Assembly: GCF_009729015.1 (NCBI RefSeq) | Contig: NZ_CP045482.1 | Location: forward strand, 1,980,001-2,044,000 | Source: Acidianus ambivalens | Lineage (GTDB): Archaea > Thermoproteota > Thermoprotei_A > Sulfolobales > Sulfolobaceae | Length of the DNA: 64,000 nt | Direction: 5' to 3' | Shown here: positions 51,087 to 59,932 of the stretch, in pieces | How positions within the stretch are numbered: the stretch's first letter is position 1 | Layout of the letters: each line of letters starts with the position of its first letter | Notes under the pieces: generated by a model | Databases searched by the model: none | What the model saw: the letters and a program-made list of their open reading frames with translations, nothing else | Told to the model about the DNA's origin: nothing | Made by a program: the position numbers and the translations under genes

Positions 51087-52505
51087 ATGCCAAAGATAGG
51101 TCTTGAAGTTCATGTTCATTTAAATTCATTAAAAACTAAATTATTTTGCTCTTGCCCTACAGATTATGTAGGAAAAGAACCTAACACTGTAGTTTGTCCA
51201 GTTTGCTTAGGTTTACCTGGTGCAATACCGGTATTAAACGAAGAGGCACTTAAAAAAGCAGTAATGGTAGCAATAGCTCTTAATTGCGAAATAGCGCCGT
51301 ATTTGATATTCAGTAGAAAGCATTATTTTTATCCTGATATGGCAAAAAATTATCAGATTTCCCAATATGACGGCCCAGGTAGCATGGCAATAGCTAAAGC
51401 AGGATATCTTAACATTGGGAATAAAAAGGTAAGAATAAGGAGGATAAATATAGAGGAAGACCCTGCAAAATCAGTTTATCCTTCTGGATCAATGTTGACT
51501 AGTAAATATACGCTCCTGGATTATAATAGATCTGGAATTGGATTACTAGAAATAGTAACAGAACCCGATATTGAACAGCCTAAAGAAGCTAGAGAATTTC
51601 TAAATAAACTAAGATCAATATTGGAGCATTTAGATGTATGTAATTGCGAAATTGAAGGTTCCATGAGAGCCGACGTTAACGTTTCGGTTGAGGGAGGTGA
51701 AAGAGTAGAAGTAAAGAACGTTGGATCTATTAGAGATGTGGAAGATGCAATAAAATACGAAGTCGCGAGACAAAAAGCAGCCATTGCACAAGGATTAAAG
51801 GTAACTAGAGAAACTAGACACTGGGATGCGGAAAGGAAAGTTACAGTGCCAATTAGATTAAAGGAATCTGAAGAGGATTACAGATATTTTCCAGATCCGG
51901 ATTTACCTCCATATCAAATAACTGAGGATTATATTAGAAAAGTAAAAGAATCCATGCCAGAACTTCCAGATGCTAGAATGAAAAGAATGGTAGAAATGTA
52001 CGGAATTACTGAATACGACGCTGAAGTTTTAGTCTCAGACAAGGCACTTGCTGACTTATTTGAGAGAACAGCAAAGTTATATAACAACTATAAAAAATTA
52101 GCAAATGTTATAATAAATGATTATTTAAGGTGGATAAATGATAAAAACTTAAGAATTAGTGATTCAAAAGCTACTCCAGAAGCTTTAGCAGAACTTATGA
52201 ATATGATGGATAAAGGTATAATCTCAATAAAGATCTTAAAGGAAATTTTACCTCAAATAATTCTTGAAGGTAAAAATCCAAGGGAAATAATTGAGAAAGA
52301 AAAATTAAATGTGATTAGTGATAAAGATTATTTAGAAAAAATAATTGATGAGATATTAGAAGAAGATAAAGATGCAGCACTTGCAGCTAAAAAGGATCCT
52401 AAAGTTATAAACTACCTTGTCGGCAAGGTAATGAAAAAGACTAGAGGTAAAGCTGACCCATATTTAACGAACCAGTTGCTAAAAGAAAAGCTTCAGAATA
52501 TTTAA
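51087..52505 (+). CDS. gatB: Asp-tRNA(Asn)/Glu-tRNA(Gln) amidotransferase subunit B
   Basis: GatB is the kinase subunit that activates misacylated tRNA for amidation. The 472 residues show 'KIGLEVHVHLNSLKTKLFCS', the zinc cysteines (CSCP...CPVCLGLPG), 'RKHYFYPDMAKNYQISQYD' and the C-terminal tRNA-binding tail ('VGKVMKKTRGKADPYLTNQL'). The ATG at 51087 is chosen by the conserved start and a GAGTGAT site; the longer frame from 51045 overlaps cdd. Partner gatA/gatC are not in the window. Confidence 0.94.
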   Translation: MPKIGLEVHVHLNSLKTKLFCSCPTDYVGKEPNTVVCPVCLGLPGAIPVLNEEALKKAVMVAIALNCEIAPYLIFSRKHYFYPDMAKNYQISQYDGPGSMAIAKAGYLNIGNKKVRIRRINIEEDPAKSVYPSGSMLTSKYTLLDYNRSGIGLLEIVTEPDIEQPKEAREFLNKLRSILEHLDVCNCEIEGSMRADVNVSVEGGERVEVKNVGSIRDVEDAIKYEVARQKAAIAQGLKVTRETRHWDAERKVTVPIRLKESEEDYRYFPDPDLPPYQITEDYIRKVKESMPELPDARMKRMVEMYGITEYDAEVLVSDKALADLFERTAKLYNNYKKLANVIINDYLRWINDKNLRISDSKATPEALAELMNMMDKGIISIKILKEILPQIILEGKNPREIIEKEKLNVISDKDYLEKIIDEILEEDKDAALAAKKDPKVINYLVGKVMKKTRGKADPYLTNQLLKEKLQNI

Positions 52506-52557
52506 TCGCGGCGTGGGTCTCTCATCATTTTTCAGCACTTAAGTTGTAGCTCATCTA
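52506..52557 (-). ncRNA. Candidate C/D box sRNA downstream of gatB
   Basis: On the reverse strand the internal boxes are perfect: D' CTGA (complement of 52532-52535), a 3-nt spacer, and C' ATGATGA (complement of 52522-52528). A GC-rich 12-nt guide follows (complement of 52510-52521), then a weak D-like GCGA. The upstream C-like box is TAGATGA, 15 nt before D'. The D'/C' core and the GC-rich guide support a guide RNA; the imperfect outer boxes lower confidence. It would be antisense to the gatB transcript tail. Confidence 0.45.
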
Positions 52558-52582
52558 TGTAATATGAGTCGGGGAAGATAAA

Positions 52583-53296
52583 ATGATTAAAGTTAGTAAG
52601 GATAAGGAAATTAGAAATCGATTATTAGCTATAGACATACTTAGAGAATTGAAAAATTCATATACATATAGAGAAATGTCTGAAATTTTTGGAATTCAAG
52701 AAACACTTATTTGTAGATACGTAAATGGAAATACTGTTCCAAGTGACGTGCAAAGTATGGAAATAATTTCAAAAGTTAAAAATAAGGAGTTTTTACTAAA
52801 ATTTTTCAGAAATAAGATCAAAGTCCTTGAAGACGGATATATAGATTCTTCACAATTATTGCTTTATCCAAATTTATTAAAATTGCTTTTAGAATTATAT
52901 CTTACAAAAGTATTACAACAAGACGCAGTTGACAAGATCTTTAGTATAGCTACTAACGGAGTGCCCTTCGCTACTATTGCGTCCTTAATTTTAGATAAAC
53001 CATTATTAATAGCTAAAAAGCATAAAGACTCCATTAACCTAGAATATTATGAAGAAAGCCTAAAGGAAACTGATAGTGTGGTCAATAATATATATTTAAG
53101 GAAGGACCTAATAAAGAAAAATGATAGAATATTAATCGTTGATGACGTAATTAAGTCGGGTAAAACTATAAGCTCTTCTATAAAGCTTCTTCAAAAAGCA
53201 GGCGCCAGAGTAGTAGGAATATTAGTCTTGGTGGGCAATTTAGATAATATAAAGTATCTTAAAGACGAGAATATTCAAGTGATATTTAACATATGA
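52583..53296 (+). CDS. HTH-phosphoribosyltransferase regulator (GfcR-like)
   Basis: This 237-residue fusion has an N-terminal helix-turn-helix ('TYREMSEIFGIQETLICRYV' near residue 33) followed by a type I phosphoribosyltransferase fold. The PRPP loop is clear: 'ILIVDDVIKSGKTISSSI'. The architecture resembles archaeal GfcR/PurR-like proteins, in which the transferase domain senses PRPP or a nucleotide. The ATG follows GGGGA after a 77-base gap. It overlaps the next gene by 4 bases and leads the four-gene unit ending in the riboflavin reductase, so it may regulate that unit or purine genes; this is inference. Confidence 0.8.
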   Translation: MIKVSKDKEIRNRLLAIDILRELKNSYTYREMSEIFGIQETLICRYVNGNTVPSDVQSMEIISKVKNKEFLLKFFRNKIKVLEDGYIDSSQLLLYPNLLKLLLELYLTKVLQQDAVDKIFSIATNGVPFATIASLILDKPLLIAKKHKDSINLEYYEESLKETDSVVNNIYLRKDLIKKNDRILIVDDVIKSGKTISSSIKLLQKAGARVVGILVLVGNLDNIKYLKDENIQVIFNI

Positions 53297-53796
53297 CGTT
53301 CGCGTATTTAGGAAACGGAGTGTATACAATTGATAATGAGATGTATATAATAAACACATACGAGAATAACTTTTTTATAATAGATAGTAAAGAAAATATA
53401 GGAAATTCTGAACTGATGGATATTCTAGAAATAACAAAAGGCAAAAAACCTATGTATCTTTTCTTAACTAGTTGTTGTAAATCTGTGAGTGGAGGCGCTT
53501 GGTATATTTATAAAACATTGGGAACTAGGATAATTGCTCACTATCCAGACTCCGTTAATATAAGGCACGGTGAATGTAATAATCTCACTTATACTCCTGT
53601 AAACGTATCGGTAGAGTTAAAGGGATACATAAATTATGTTGATAATATTAAAGTAATTAATTCTAAAGTACCTACAAGCGGCTCAGTTATAATCAAATGG
53701 AAAGGTTTTCTTTTTGTAGGAAATAATAAAACCCTTTCACCATATGGCAATGAAGTTAAATACGTATGTGGAGTTAATGGTTGTATAAAGGTGTGA
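53293..53796 (+). CDS. Metallo-beta-lactamase-fold protein lacking metal ligands
   Basis: This 167-residue protein follows the metallo-beta-lactamase layout: 'GVYTIDNEMYIINTYENNFF', 'MYLFLTSCCKSVSGGAWYIY', 'GTRIIAHYPDSVNIRHG' and 'SGSVIIKWKGFLFVGNN'. Where active enzymes read HxHxDH, this one reads SCCKSVSG, and the later metal-bridging Asp position reads Asn. It therefore probably lacks the binuclear zinc centre. It overlaps the HTH-phosphoribosyltransferase gene upstream (4 bases) and sits just before a Cys-rich miniprotein. The fold assignment is by pattern and the function is unknown. Confidence 0.65.
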   Translation: MTFAYLGNGVYTIDNEMYIINTYENNFFIIDSKENIGNSELMDILEITKGKKPMYLFLTSCCKSVSGGAWYIYKTLGTRIIAHYPDSVNIRHGECNNLTYTPVNVSVELKGYINYVDNIKVINSKVPTSGSVIIKWKGFLFVGNNKTLSPYGNEVKYVCGVNGCIKV

Positions 53797-53801
53797 TAAA
53801 A

Positions 53802-53963
53802 ATGGTTTATGAGCAGATTTGTGATTCTTGCGGAGAATTAAGGGAAGTAAAATACTGTAGTGTAAAAAAGATTAATGTTTGTTATCGTTGCTGTGTGGAA
53901 TGTAAAACTCGCAATGTATGTAGCATACGCGTATGGTTTAAAGGACTTCAAGTCATAAGATGA
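53802..53963 (+). CDS. Cysteine-rich miniprotein
   Basis: This 53-residue protein (MVYEQICDSCGELREVKYC...) has eight cysteines arranged as CDSC, YC, VC, RCC, EC and VC, suggesting one or two zinc sites. I do not recognise the family. The ATG at 53802 follows GGTGTGAT and is preferred to an upstream frame start at 53781. It lies 5 bases after the beta-lactamase-fold gene and 3 bases before the reductase gene, so it is cotranscribed with both. Confidence 0.65.
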   Translation: MVYEQICDSCGELREVKYCSVKKINVCYRCCVECKTRNVCSIRVWFKGLQVIR

Positions 53964-53966
53964 AAA

Positions 53967-54617
53967 ATGTATGTAATCATTTTCTCTACCATAACAATTG
54001 ATGGAAAATTAGCATCAAAAGATTACTATAGTGAACTAAGTTGTAAATACGATAAAGTGCGCCAACATATTCTTAGGTCTGAAGTTGATGCTATAATGAT
54101 AGGAGGAAATACTGTACGTATAGATAATCCTTCTCTAACTTTAAAATATGCTCATGGTAAAAATCCTATTAGAGTGATAATATCTAATAGTCTAAATTTC
54201 AATATAAATTATAAAATATTTAATACGCCTCCTCAGACTATAATATACACTTCTAATAATTCTGAGAATAAAGATATCGAAAATAAGCTAAAAGAAAAAG
54301 GAGTCATAATAAGAAAGTTAGATAACTTCAACATATGTAATGTAATGAATGACTTAGAGTCTAACTTTAATGTACATAAAGTTATGATAGAAGGTGGTGG
54401 AAAATTAATATGGAGCGTAATTAAAGAAAATTGCTTTGATGAATTAAGAGTGACTATATCTCCAAGAGTATTCGGAAATGGTGTAAGTTTAGCTAATGGT
54501 GAGGGATTTCTAGGTAAAAACTCTCCAAAGTTAGATCTAGAAGACGTAAAAATTTGTGAATGTAAGGAAGAAGTTCATTTGATATATAAAAATCATAGCA
54601 AAATAAGAAATTTATAA
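53967..54617 (+). CDS. arfC: 2,5-diamino-6-ribosylamino-pyrimidinone 5'-phosphate reductase (ArfC/RibD C-terminal type)
   Basis: This enzyme reduces the ribosyl side chain in archaeal riboflavin synthesis. The 216 residues match the RibD-C/dihydrofolate reductase-like fold: 'FSTITIDGKLASK', 'EVDAIMIGGNTVRIDNPSLT', 'NPIRVIISNSLNF', 'KVMIEGGGKLIWSVI' and 'ELRVTISPRVFGNG'. It supplies the step after deformylation of the GTP cyclohydrolase III product made at 21 kb. Here it ends a four-gene unit with a PRPP-sensing-type regulator, remote from the main rib operon. Confidence 0.9.
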   Translation: MYVIIFSTITIDGKLASKDYYSELSCKYDKVRQHILRSEVDAIMIGGNTVRIDNPSLTLKYAHGKNPIRVIISNSLNFNINYKIFNTPPQTIIYTSNNSENKDIENKLKEKGVIIRKLDNFNICNVMNDLESNFNVHKVMIEGGGKLIWSVIKENCFDELRVTISPRVFGNGVSLANGEGFLGKNSPKLDLEDVKICECKEEVHLIYKNHSKIRNL

Positions 54618-54635
54618 AAATAAAGAAAACAACTT

Positions 54636-56384
54636 TTAAATGAAATGCTTGTATGTGTTTTTGTATATTTCTCCTTTTTCTAAGTCACTTACTACTCTCT
54701 TATACTTGACTTGATCGCCTATACTATTTTCTCCATGTAACTTTACCCATTCGTCTAGTGGTATCTGGTATTCTTTTAGTATTTTATCTCTGTACAAGTC
54801 ATTTAATACGTTGTATGTACAGAAAGGAATTACACGACCATCTGGTGTTACATAATGTATATCACATCTCATTACTCTTTGTATATCATAATTATATAAG
54901 TCCATAAAGTGCATCGTACCTAGGAATAATGTCCTATAATGCCATTCTCCTAATGCTTCGTAATTATGATTTACGATAATGTTATATAACATCTTATACA
55001 CGTCGAAGTCTTTAGGTCCTTTCTCTTTGTCAATGAACTTTCTAATATTGTACAATATTTTCAATCCTACCCAATACTTATTACCTCCTTCTTTTAGCTC
55101 TTCAGCTTTTTCCTTAAAGTATTCTAGAAGTCCTTCTAGATCAATAAACTTAGATAATGGTATGAAATGAGGTTTACCTTCTCTCCATTCTACAAATACG
55201 TAAGTGCCAGCACCACAGCTAGGGTGATTAGCCATTTCAAATTGCTCTTTTCCTGTTAATGCTTCTATCAATCTAGAAAATACTACTGAGGTTCCTATAG
55301 GATACCAACTATCTCTCGTAATTTCTCCATCAGTTTGATCTTCTATGTCCTTAATGATTTCTGGTATAGTTATCCTAAATCTAGATCTCATATTTCTTTT
55401 CATCATTCCAGTTAAGCTTACTGGCTGGAAGTTTATCGCTCTTACTACATCTATGTTTTCTGCCGCAAATCTTATAATATTACCTAAATCGTTGTCATTA
55501 GTAGTTTTTATTACTGTAGGAACTAAAACCACACTAGTCATCCCTGCTCTTCTGAATACTTCTAATGTGTATGGAATCTCCCAGTGATTTTTAGGATTAG
55601 TTCTTCTATTGGTTCCATCAAAACTCATATATACGGTGTTAACTCCAGCTTCTCTCAACTGCATTGCATATTTAATAGCCTTGTCTGGATCTTCCATGTA
55701 AAGTCTTGCAAAAGTTCCTCCCCAAGTGTTTAACTGAATATGCTTAACTCCTGATTCCCTTAATAATTTTACAATTTGTACTAAATCTTCCCTTAATGTC
55801 GGTTCTCCACCAGTTATTTGAATAACTAGGGTAATCTCTTGTCTCTTAAGTTGATCTACCATGAATTTTATTTGTTCTAACGTTGGCTCAAACACATATC
55901 CTGCTTTCTCTGCATAGAAGAAGCAATACCAGCATGCTTGATCGCATCTATTAGTTATGACTAGATTAACCAATGCTGAGTGCTGATGATGCATTGGGCA
56001 TAATCCGCAGTTAAATGGACAAGGGGATTTCAAATCGACATAAGGTACTTTAGGTCCTTTACCTTCATATTCCCAATAATCGAACTTGTAATACATTCCT
56101 ACGTCTCCGTAGTATAAATCTTCAAATTCTCCGTGCTCTGGGCAAACTTTCCTTATATACATCTTTTCATCTTTTTCGAATATAGCTGCTGGTAATAGTC
56201 TATAACAAACAGGACATAAAGAATGAGTTACTCTTATCAGCTTTTCATTTTCGGCTAGTTTTGGCAAAGGTCCGCCTATTTTTATTTCTCTATCTCCAAA
56301 TTTCACTACTCCGTTCTCATATTTTGATGGAGCCGGAAGTAATCTAAATCCTCCTTCTTTCTTCTGAGTTTCTACTTGTGCCAT
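54636..56384 (-). CDS. tes: Tetraether lipid synthase (radical SAM)
   Basis: Tes joins two diether lipids through C-C bonds to make membrane-spanning tetraethers, the basis of Sulfolobales membranes. The 582 residues show an N-terminal zinc-type Cys set ('HSLCPVCYRLLPA', 'CPEHGEF'), a second cluster 'CPFNCGLCPMHHQHSALVN', and the radical SAM motif CxxxCxxC in 'NRCDQACWYCFFYAEKAGY'. 'QITGGEPTLREDL' and a C-terminal Cys region ('MRCDIHYVTPDGRVIPFCTY') follow. These match the characterised Tes family. It is a single gene with its own TATA box (about 56413-56426) and an upstream palindrome. Confidence 0.93.
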   Translation of the reverse strand: MAQVETQKKEGGFRLLPAPSKYENGVVKFGDREIKIGGPLPKLAENEKLIRVTHSLCPVCYRLLPAAIFEKDEKMYIRKVCPEHGEFEDLYYGDVGMYYKFDYWEYEGKGPKVPYVDLKSPCPFNCGLCPMHHQHSALVNLVITNRCDQACWYCFFYAEKAGYVFEPTLEQIKFMVDQLKRQEITLVIQITGGEPTLREDLVQIVKLLRESGVKHIQLNTWGGTFARLYMEDPDKAIKYAMQLREAGVNTVYMSFDGTNRRTNPKNHWEIPYTLEVFRRAGMTSVVLVPTVIKTTNDNDLGNIIRFAAENIDVVRAINFQPVSLTGMMKRNMRSRFRITIPEIIKDIEDQTDGEITRDSWYPIGTSVVFSRLIEALTGKEQFEMANHPSCGAGTYVFVEWREGKPHFIPLSKFIDLEGLLEYFKEKAEELKEGGNKYWVGLKILYNIRKFIDKEKGPKDFDVYKMLYNIIVNHNYEALGEWHYRTLFLGTMHFMDLYNYDIQRVMRCDIHYVTPDGRVIPFCTYNVLNDLYRDKILKEYQIPLDEWVKLHGENSIGDQVKYKRVVSDLEKGEIYKNTYKHFI

Positions 56385-56412
56385 CCAAACATCTAGGACA
56401 TTAATGATTCTA

Positions 56413-56426
56413 ATTTATATATAAAT
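56413..56426 (-). promoter_or_regulatory. TATA box of the tetraether synthase gene
   Basis: Reverse-strand 'AATTTATATATAAA' (read as its self-similar complement) lies 29-42 bases before the tes ATG (56384), predicting a leader of about ten bases. The palindrome at 56434-56454 starts 8 bases upstream of it. Confidence 0.6.
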
Positions 56427-56433
56427 ATATTCT

Positions 56434-56454
56434 CCAAATAAACGGTTTATTTGG
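56434..56454. promoter_or_regulatory. Perfect palindrome upstream of tes (operator or thiL terminator)
   Basis: CCAAATAAAC, one G, GTTTATTTGG: 10-bp arms around a single central base, filling exactly the space between the thiL stop (56455) and the tes TATA/BRE region. The near-zero loop disfavours an RNA hairpin terminator and suggests a dimeric regulator site controlling tes. No matching site was noticed elsewhere in the window. Confidence 0.6.
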
Positions 56455-57399
56455 TTAATACCATCCCTTAAAATTGTCCCAACCAGATATAGCTAGCTTA
56501 TTGCCTTTATACTTTATTTCATTCTCTCCTTCTTTTCCAAGTTTTCCTAAGATTTTTGGAGAAAAATTGTAATGATAAAGCCATTCAATAATTTCTTTTA
56601 CTTTTTCCTTTTTCACTACAAATAAGGAAGAGAACTCTTCCCCAGAATATTTTAATATATCATTTACTCCATATCCATATCGACGTAAATTTTCGTATAC
56701 ACCAGGATTGATATTAAACTCCTCAATTAATATAGAATAATTTAATCTATCAGATAGATTCTGTAATGAAATAAGTAATCCATCACTGATATCGGTAGAG
56801 GATACTATATAATTACAGAATTCTTTATAAAAATTGAGTATATTTTTATTAACTATGGGATGTTTTACTCTTAACTTAGATATTTCATGTATAGGTATAT
56901 TAAAATTATTTAGATATGATATAAAAACTTCCGACGTAAAACCTATTTCATCTGAAATAATTACAATATCTCCTTCTTCTGGATTGCTTTTTATATCGCA
57001 GAGTTTCTTTCCTATTCCAGCTATATCTATCCAACCGTTTTTTTCTGAATTATTTAGATCACCTCCTACATACTTTGCTTCATAATATTCAGTAGCATTA
57101 ATTATTCCATAAAATAAGTCTTCTAATTGTTTATCTTCCATCTCAGAATTTACACCAATTGAAGAAAGAATTATTCTAGGTTTAGAACCGGATGTAATTA
57201 TATCGCTTACTGTAGCAGTTACTGCTTTCCAGCCAATATCATAATAGTCCATAAAGGAGAAAAAATATGACAGTTGAAATCCATCTATTTTATAAGTAAA
57301 GCCGTCTTCCGTATATACATCATAGAATATGCCATGTCCTAAATATTTTGATAAACTTCTCTTTATAAACTCATGTTCTCCTATATCCTTTAATTTCAT
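56455..57399 (-). CDS. thiL: Thiamine-monophosphate kinase
   Basis: ThiL makes thiamine pyrophosphate from the monophosphate. The 314 residues start MKLKDIGEHEFIKR and contain 'IGWKAVTATVSDIITSGSKP', 'YVGGDLNNSE' and 'SSTDISDGLLISL', the metal-ATP sites of the PurM/ThiL fold. A canonical 'D-D' N-terminal site is modified ('KIDGFQLSYFF' where others read 'TTDMLVE'), so activity deserves a check. The ATG lies 13 bases after the tRNA-Thr 3' end, behind GGTGCAC, so it is transcribed through the tRNA. Confidence 0.82.
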   Translation of the reverse strand: MKLKDIGEHEFIKRSLSKYLGHGIFYDVYTEDGFTYKIDGFQLSYFFSFMDYYDIGWKAVTATVSDIITSGSKPRIILSSIGVNSEMEDKQLEDLFYGIINATEYYEAKYVGGDLNNSEKNGWIDIAGIGKKLCDIKSNPEEGDIVIISDEIGFTSEVFISYLNNFNIPIHEISKLRVKHPIVNKNILNFYKEFCNYIVSSTDISDGLLISLQNLSDRLNYSILIEEFNINPGVYENLRRYGYGVNDILKYSGEEFSSLFVVKKEKVKEIIEWLYHYNFSPKILGKLGKEGENEIKYKGNKLAISGWDNFKGWY

Positions 57400-57412
57400 C
57401 TTTGTGCACCAA

Positions 57413-57501
<89 letters not shown>

Positions 57502-57503
57502 AC

Positions 57504-58874
57504 TTATGAATTAGTATTCTGAATTTTTAAATTATATTCCTGTTTTAACTTTTCGTAGTACTTAATAGCCCTCTGTATTAGATATTCTGTTTGACCTAAG
57601 TAATTATTAGGATCCAGTACCCTTCTAATTTCGTCCGCTGTAAAATATTTCTTAATCACGTCATTTTCCATAGCTTCCTCCAGTAATGAACGACCGTTAT
57701 TCTCAGCATCCCTAGAAAGTTTCATTGATAGTTCATGAGCAACATGCCTAGGCATTCCCTTTAAGGTCAAATTAATCATTAAACTTTCAGCCATGATAAG
57801 GCCTTTAGTAATTTCTATATTTTTCTTCATATTTTCAGGGTAAATTATTAAATTGTGTAATAACGAAAGCATGCTATCTAGCATTTCATCAATTATCAGA
57901 AAAGCGTGAGATAATACTATACGCTCTGATGAACTATTTGTTAAATCCCTCTCATGCCATAGAGGTATATTTTCTAATTCAGTTAAGCATAACCCTCTTA
58001 TTACTTTAGCTAAACCGCTTATCTTTTCTGCAGTAACTGGATTTTCTTTATGGGGCATTGTGCTACTTCCTACTCTATTTCCTACGCCTTCACTTAATTC
58101 CCTTATTTCTGGTCTCATCAATTCCCTAACTTCTAATGCAAATCTATCTAGCTGCGAAGCAAGAATCGCTAAGTCAGAAATAATTTCGGCGAAACCGTCT
58201 CTTGGAGCAACTTGAGTTGAAATCTCATGAGGAGTCAAACCTAGTTCTTGCATTACTTTTTCTTCAATAATTTTCCCTTTATCTCCCCATGCTGCCATTG
58301 TCCCTACTGCTCCTGCAAATTTACCTTTTATAAGCCTTCTTTCCGTATCTTTTATTCTCTCTAAAGATCTAGAAAGCTCATATACATAATTTGCAAATTT
58401 AAAACCTAAGGTTATTGGTAATGCGTGTTGACCATGCGTTCTTCCTATCATAATTGTATCTTTATATTTTATGGACATCTGCGAAAGAGTATCTAGAATT
58501 TCCAATAATTTTCTTTCAATAATATTTAATGCATCTCTAAACATTAATGCATAAGCTGTATCTACAATATCGTAACTAGTAGCACCAAAATGTATGAACC
58601 TACCGCTTTCTCCAGACTTCTCGGCTAACCATACAACCATTGCCATTACATCATGTCCTAATTTTTCTTCCAACTTATCTATTTCGTTTAAATCTATATT
58701 CTCAGAAACTTTTTCTACAATATTAATATCTTCTTGTGAAACGTAACCTAAGTCTTTTAAGGCATAAAGTAAAGCTATTTCAACTTGTATTCTATATTTT
58801 ATTATACCTTCTCTAGAGAAGATTTTTCTCATTTCTTCGCTTCCATATCTCCATTCCAAAGGACAAATACTCAT
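57504..58874 (-). CDS. purB: Adenylosuccinate lyase
   Basis: PurB acts twice in purine synthesis, on SAICAR and on adenylosuccinate. The 456 residues show 'WRYGSEEMRKIFSREG', 'FIHFGATSYDIVDTAYAL', 'GRTHGQHALPITLGFKFAN', and the fumarase-superfamily signature 'GSSTMPHKENPVTAEKI'. The stop lies only 2 bases before tRNA-Thr. It diverges from the purP pair, so the purine genes share a control region at 58875-58927. Confidence 0.96.
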   Translation of the reverse strand: MSICPLEWRYGSEEMRKIFSREGIIKYRIQVEIALLYALKDLGYVSQEDINIVEKVSENIDLNEIDKLEEKLGHDVMAMVVWLAEKSGESGRFIHFGATSYDIVDTAYALMFRDALNIIERKLLEILDTLSQMSIKYKDTIMIGRTHGQHALPITLGFKFANYVYELSRSLERIKDTERRLIKGKFAGAVGTMAAWGDKGKIIEEKVMQELGLTPHEISTQVAPRDGFAEIISDLAILASQLDRFALEVRELMRPEIRELSEGVGNRVGSSTMPHKENPVTAEKISGLAKVIRGLCLTELENIPLWHERDLTNSSSERIVLSHAFLIIDEMLDSMLSLLHNLIIYPENMKKNIEITKGLIMAESLMINLTLKGMPRHVAHELSMKLSRDAENNGRSLLEEAMENDVIKKYFTADEIRRVLDPNNYLGQTEYLIQRAIKYYEKLKQEYNLKIQNTNS

Positions 58875-58927
58875 CTAAATCTACTTAAAATAAAACTTAA
58901 TATCTTTATTTACTACTATTAGCCGAA

Positions 58928-59932
58928 ATGATAATTAGTACCCTAGGTAGCCATTCTTCTTTACAAATTTTACATGGCGCAAAAAAAGAAGGTTTCACAA
59001 CAAATGTGATTACTGATAAAAATAGGGAAAATTTCTATAAAAGATTCAATTTTATTGATGAAGTAAGAAGTTATAATAGTTTAGATGATGCGCTAGATCT
59101 AATAAACAAGAATAATGAAGAAAGTGTATTCATACCACATGGTAGCCTTATAGAGTATTTAGGAATGGATAGAGTAAAAAGAATTAAAACTCCAATATTT
59201 GGAAATAGGAACTTGTTTGAATGGGAAGCTAATCAGCATAAAAAAATGAGTTTATTAAAAATGGCTAAGATAAAAATTCCAGAGTCATTTGAAAGTCCAG
59301 AAGATGTTGATAGATTAGTTATAGTAAAGTTACTTGGTGCTAAAGGTGGGAAAGGTTATTTTATAGCAAAAAATAAGGAGGAAGTAAAAGAAGGTCTTAA
59401 TAAATTACTTGAGGCTAAACTTATTAAATCTATAGATGAAGTAATAATTCAAGAATACGTAATAGGAATACCAATGTATTTTCACTTCTTTTATAGTCCT
59501 ATTTTTAAAAGAGTAGAAATAACTGGAATGGATATCAGATATGAAACTAACGTAGATGGATTAAGAAGATTACCAACAAATCTTATTAATGTAGACCCAA
59601 CATTTGTTGTAGCAGGCAATATTCCAGTTATAGCTAGAGAAAGCATATTACCTAAGGCATTTGAATACGCTGAAAATTTCGTAAATACCGTAAAAGAAAA
59701 TGTTCCACCTGGCATGATAGGACCATTCTGTTTAGAATCAATTGTAACAGATAGTTTAGACATAGTAGTATTCGAATTTTCTGGAAGGATAGTTGCAGGT
59801 ACAAATTTATATGTAGAAGGTAGCCCATATAGTTGGCTTTATTGGGACGAGCCAATGAGTGTAGGTAGAAGGATTGCAAGAGAGATTAAAATAGCCAAGC
59901 TTGAAAATAAACTTGGTGAAGTTACAACTTGA
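58928..59932 (+). CDS. purP: FAICAR synthetase PurP, copy 1
   Basis: PurP is the archaeal ATP-grasp enzyme that makes FAICAR from AICAR and formate, replacing the folate-dependent bacterial step. The 334 residues show 'STLGSHSSLQILHGAKKEGF', 'VFIPHGSLIEYLG', 'VKLLGAKGGKGYFIAKNKEE', 'VIIQEYVIGIPMYFHFFYSP' and 'PPGMIGPFCLESIV'. The intact 'GAKGGKGYF' loop and 'FSGRIVAGTN' support activity. It overlaps the second purP by 4 bases. Confidence 0.94.
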   Translation: MIISTLGSHSSLQILHGAKKEGFTTNVITDKNRENFYKRFNFIDEVRSYNSLDDALDLINKNNEESVFIPHGSLIEYLGMDRVKRIKTPIFGNRNLFEWEANQHKKMSLLKMAKIKIPESFESPEDVDRLVIVKLLGAKGGKGYFIAKNKEEVKEGLNKLLEAKLIKSIDEVIIQEYVIGIPMYFHFFYSPIFKRVEITGMDIRYETNVDGLRRLPTNLINVDPTFVVAGNIPVIARESILPKAFEYAENFVNTVKENVPPGMIGPFCLESIVTDSLDIVVFEFSGRIVAGTNLYVEGSPYSWLYWDEPMSVGRRIAREIKIAKLENKLGEVTT

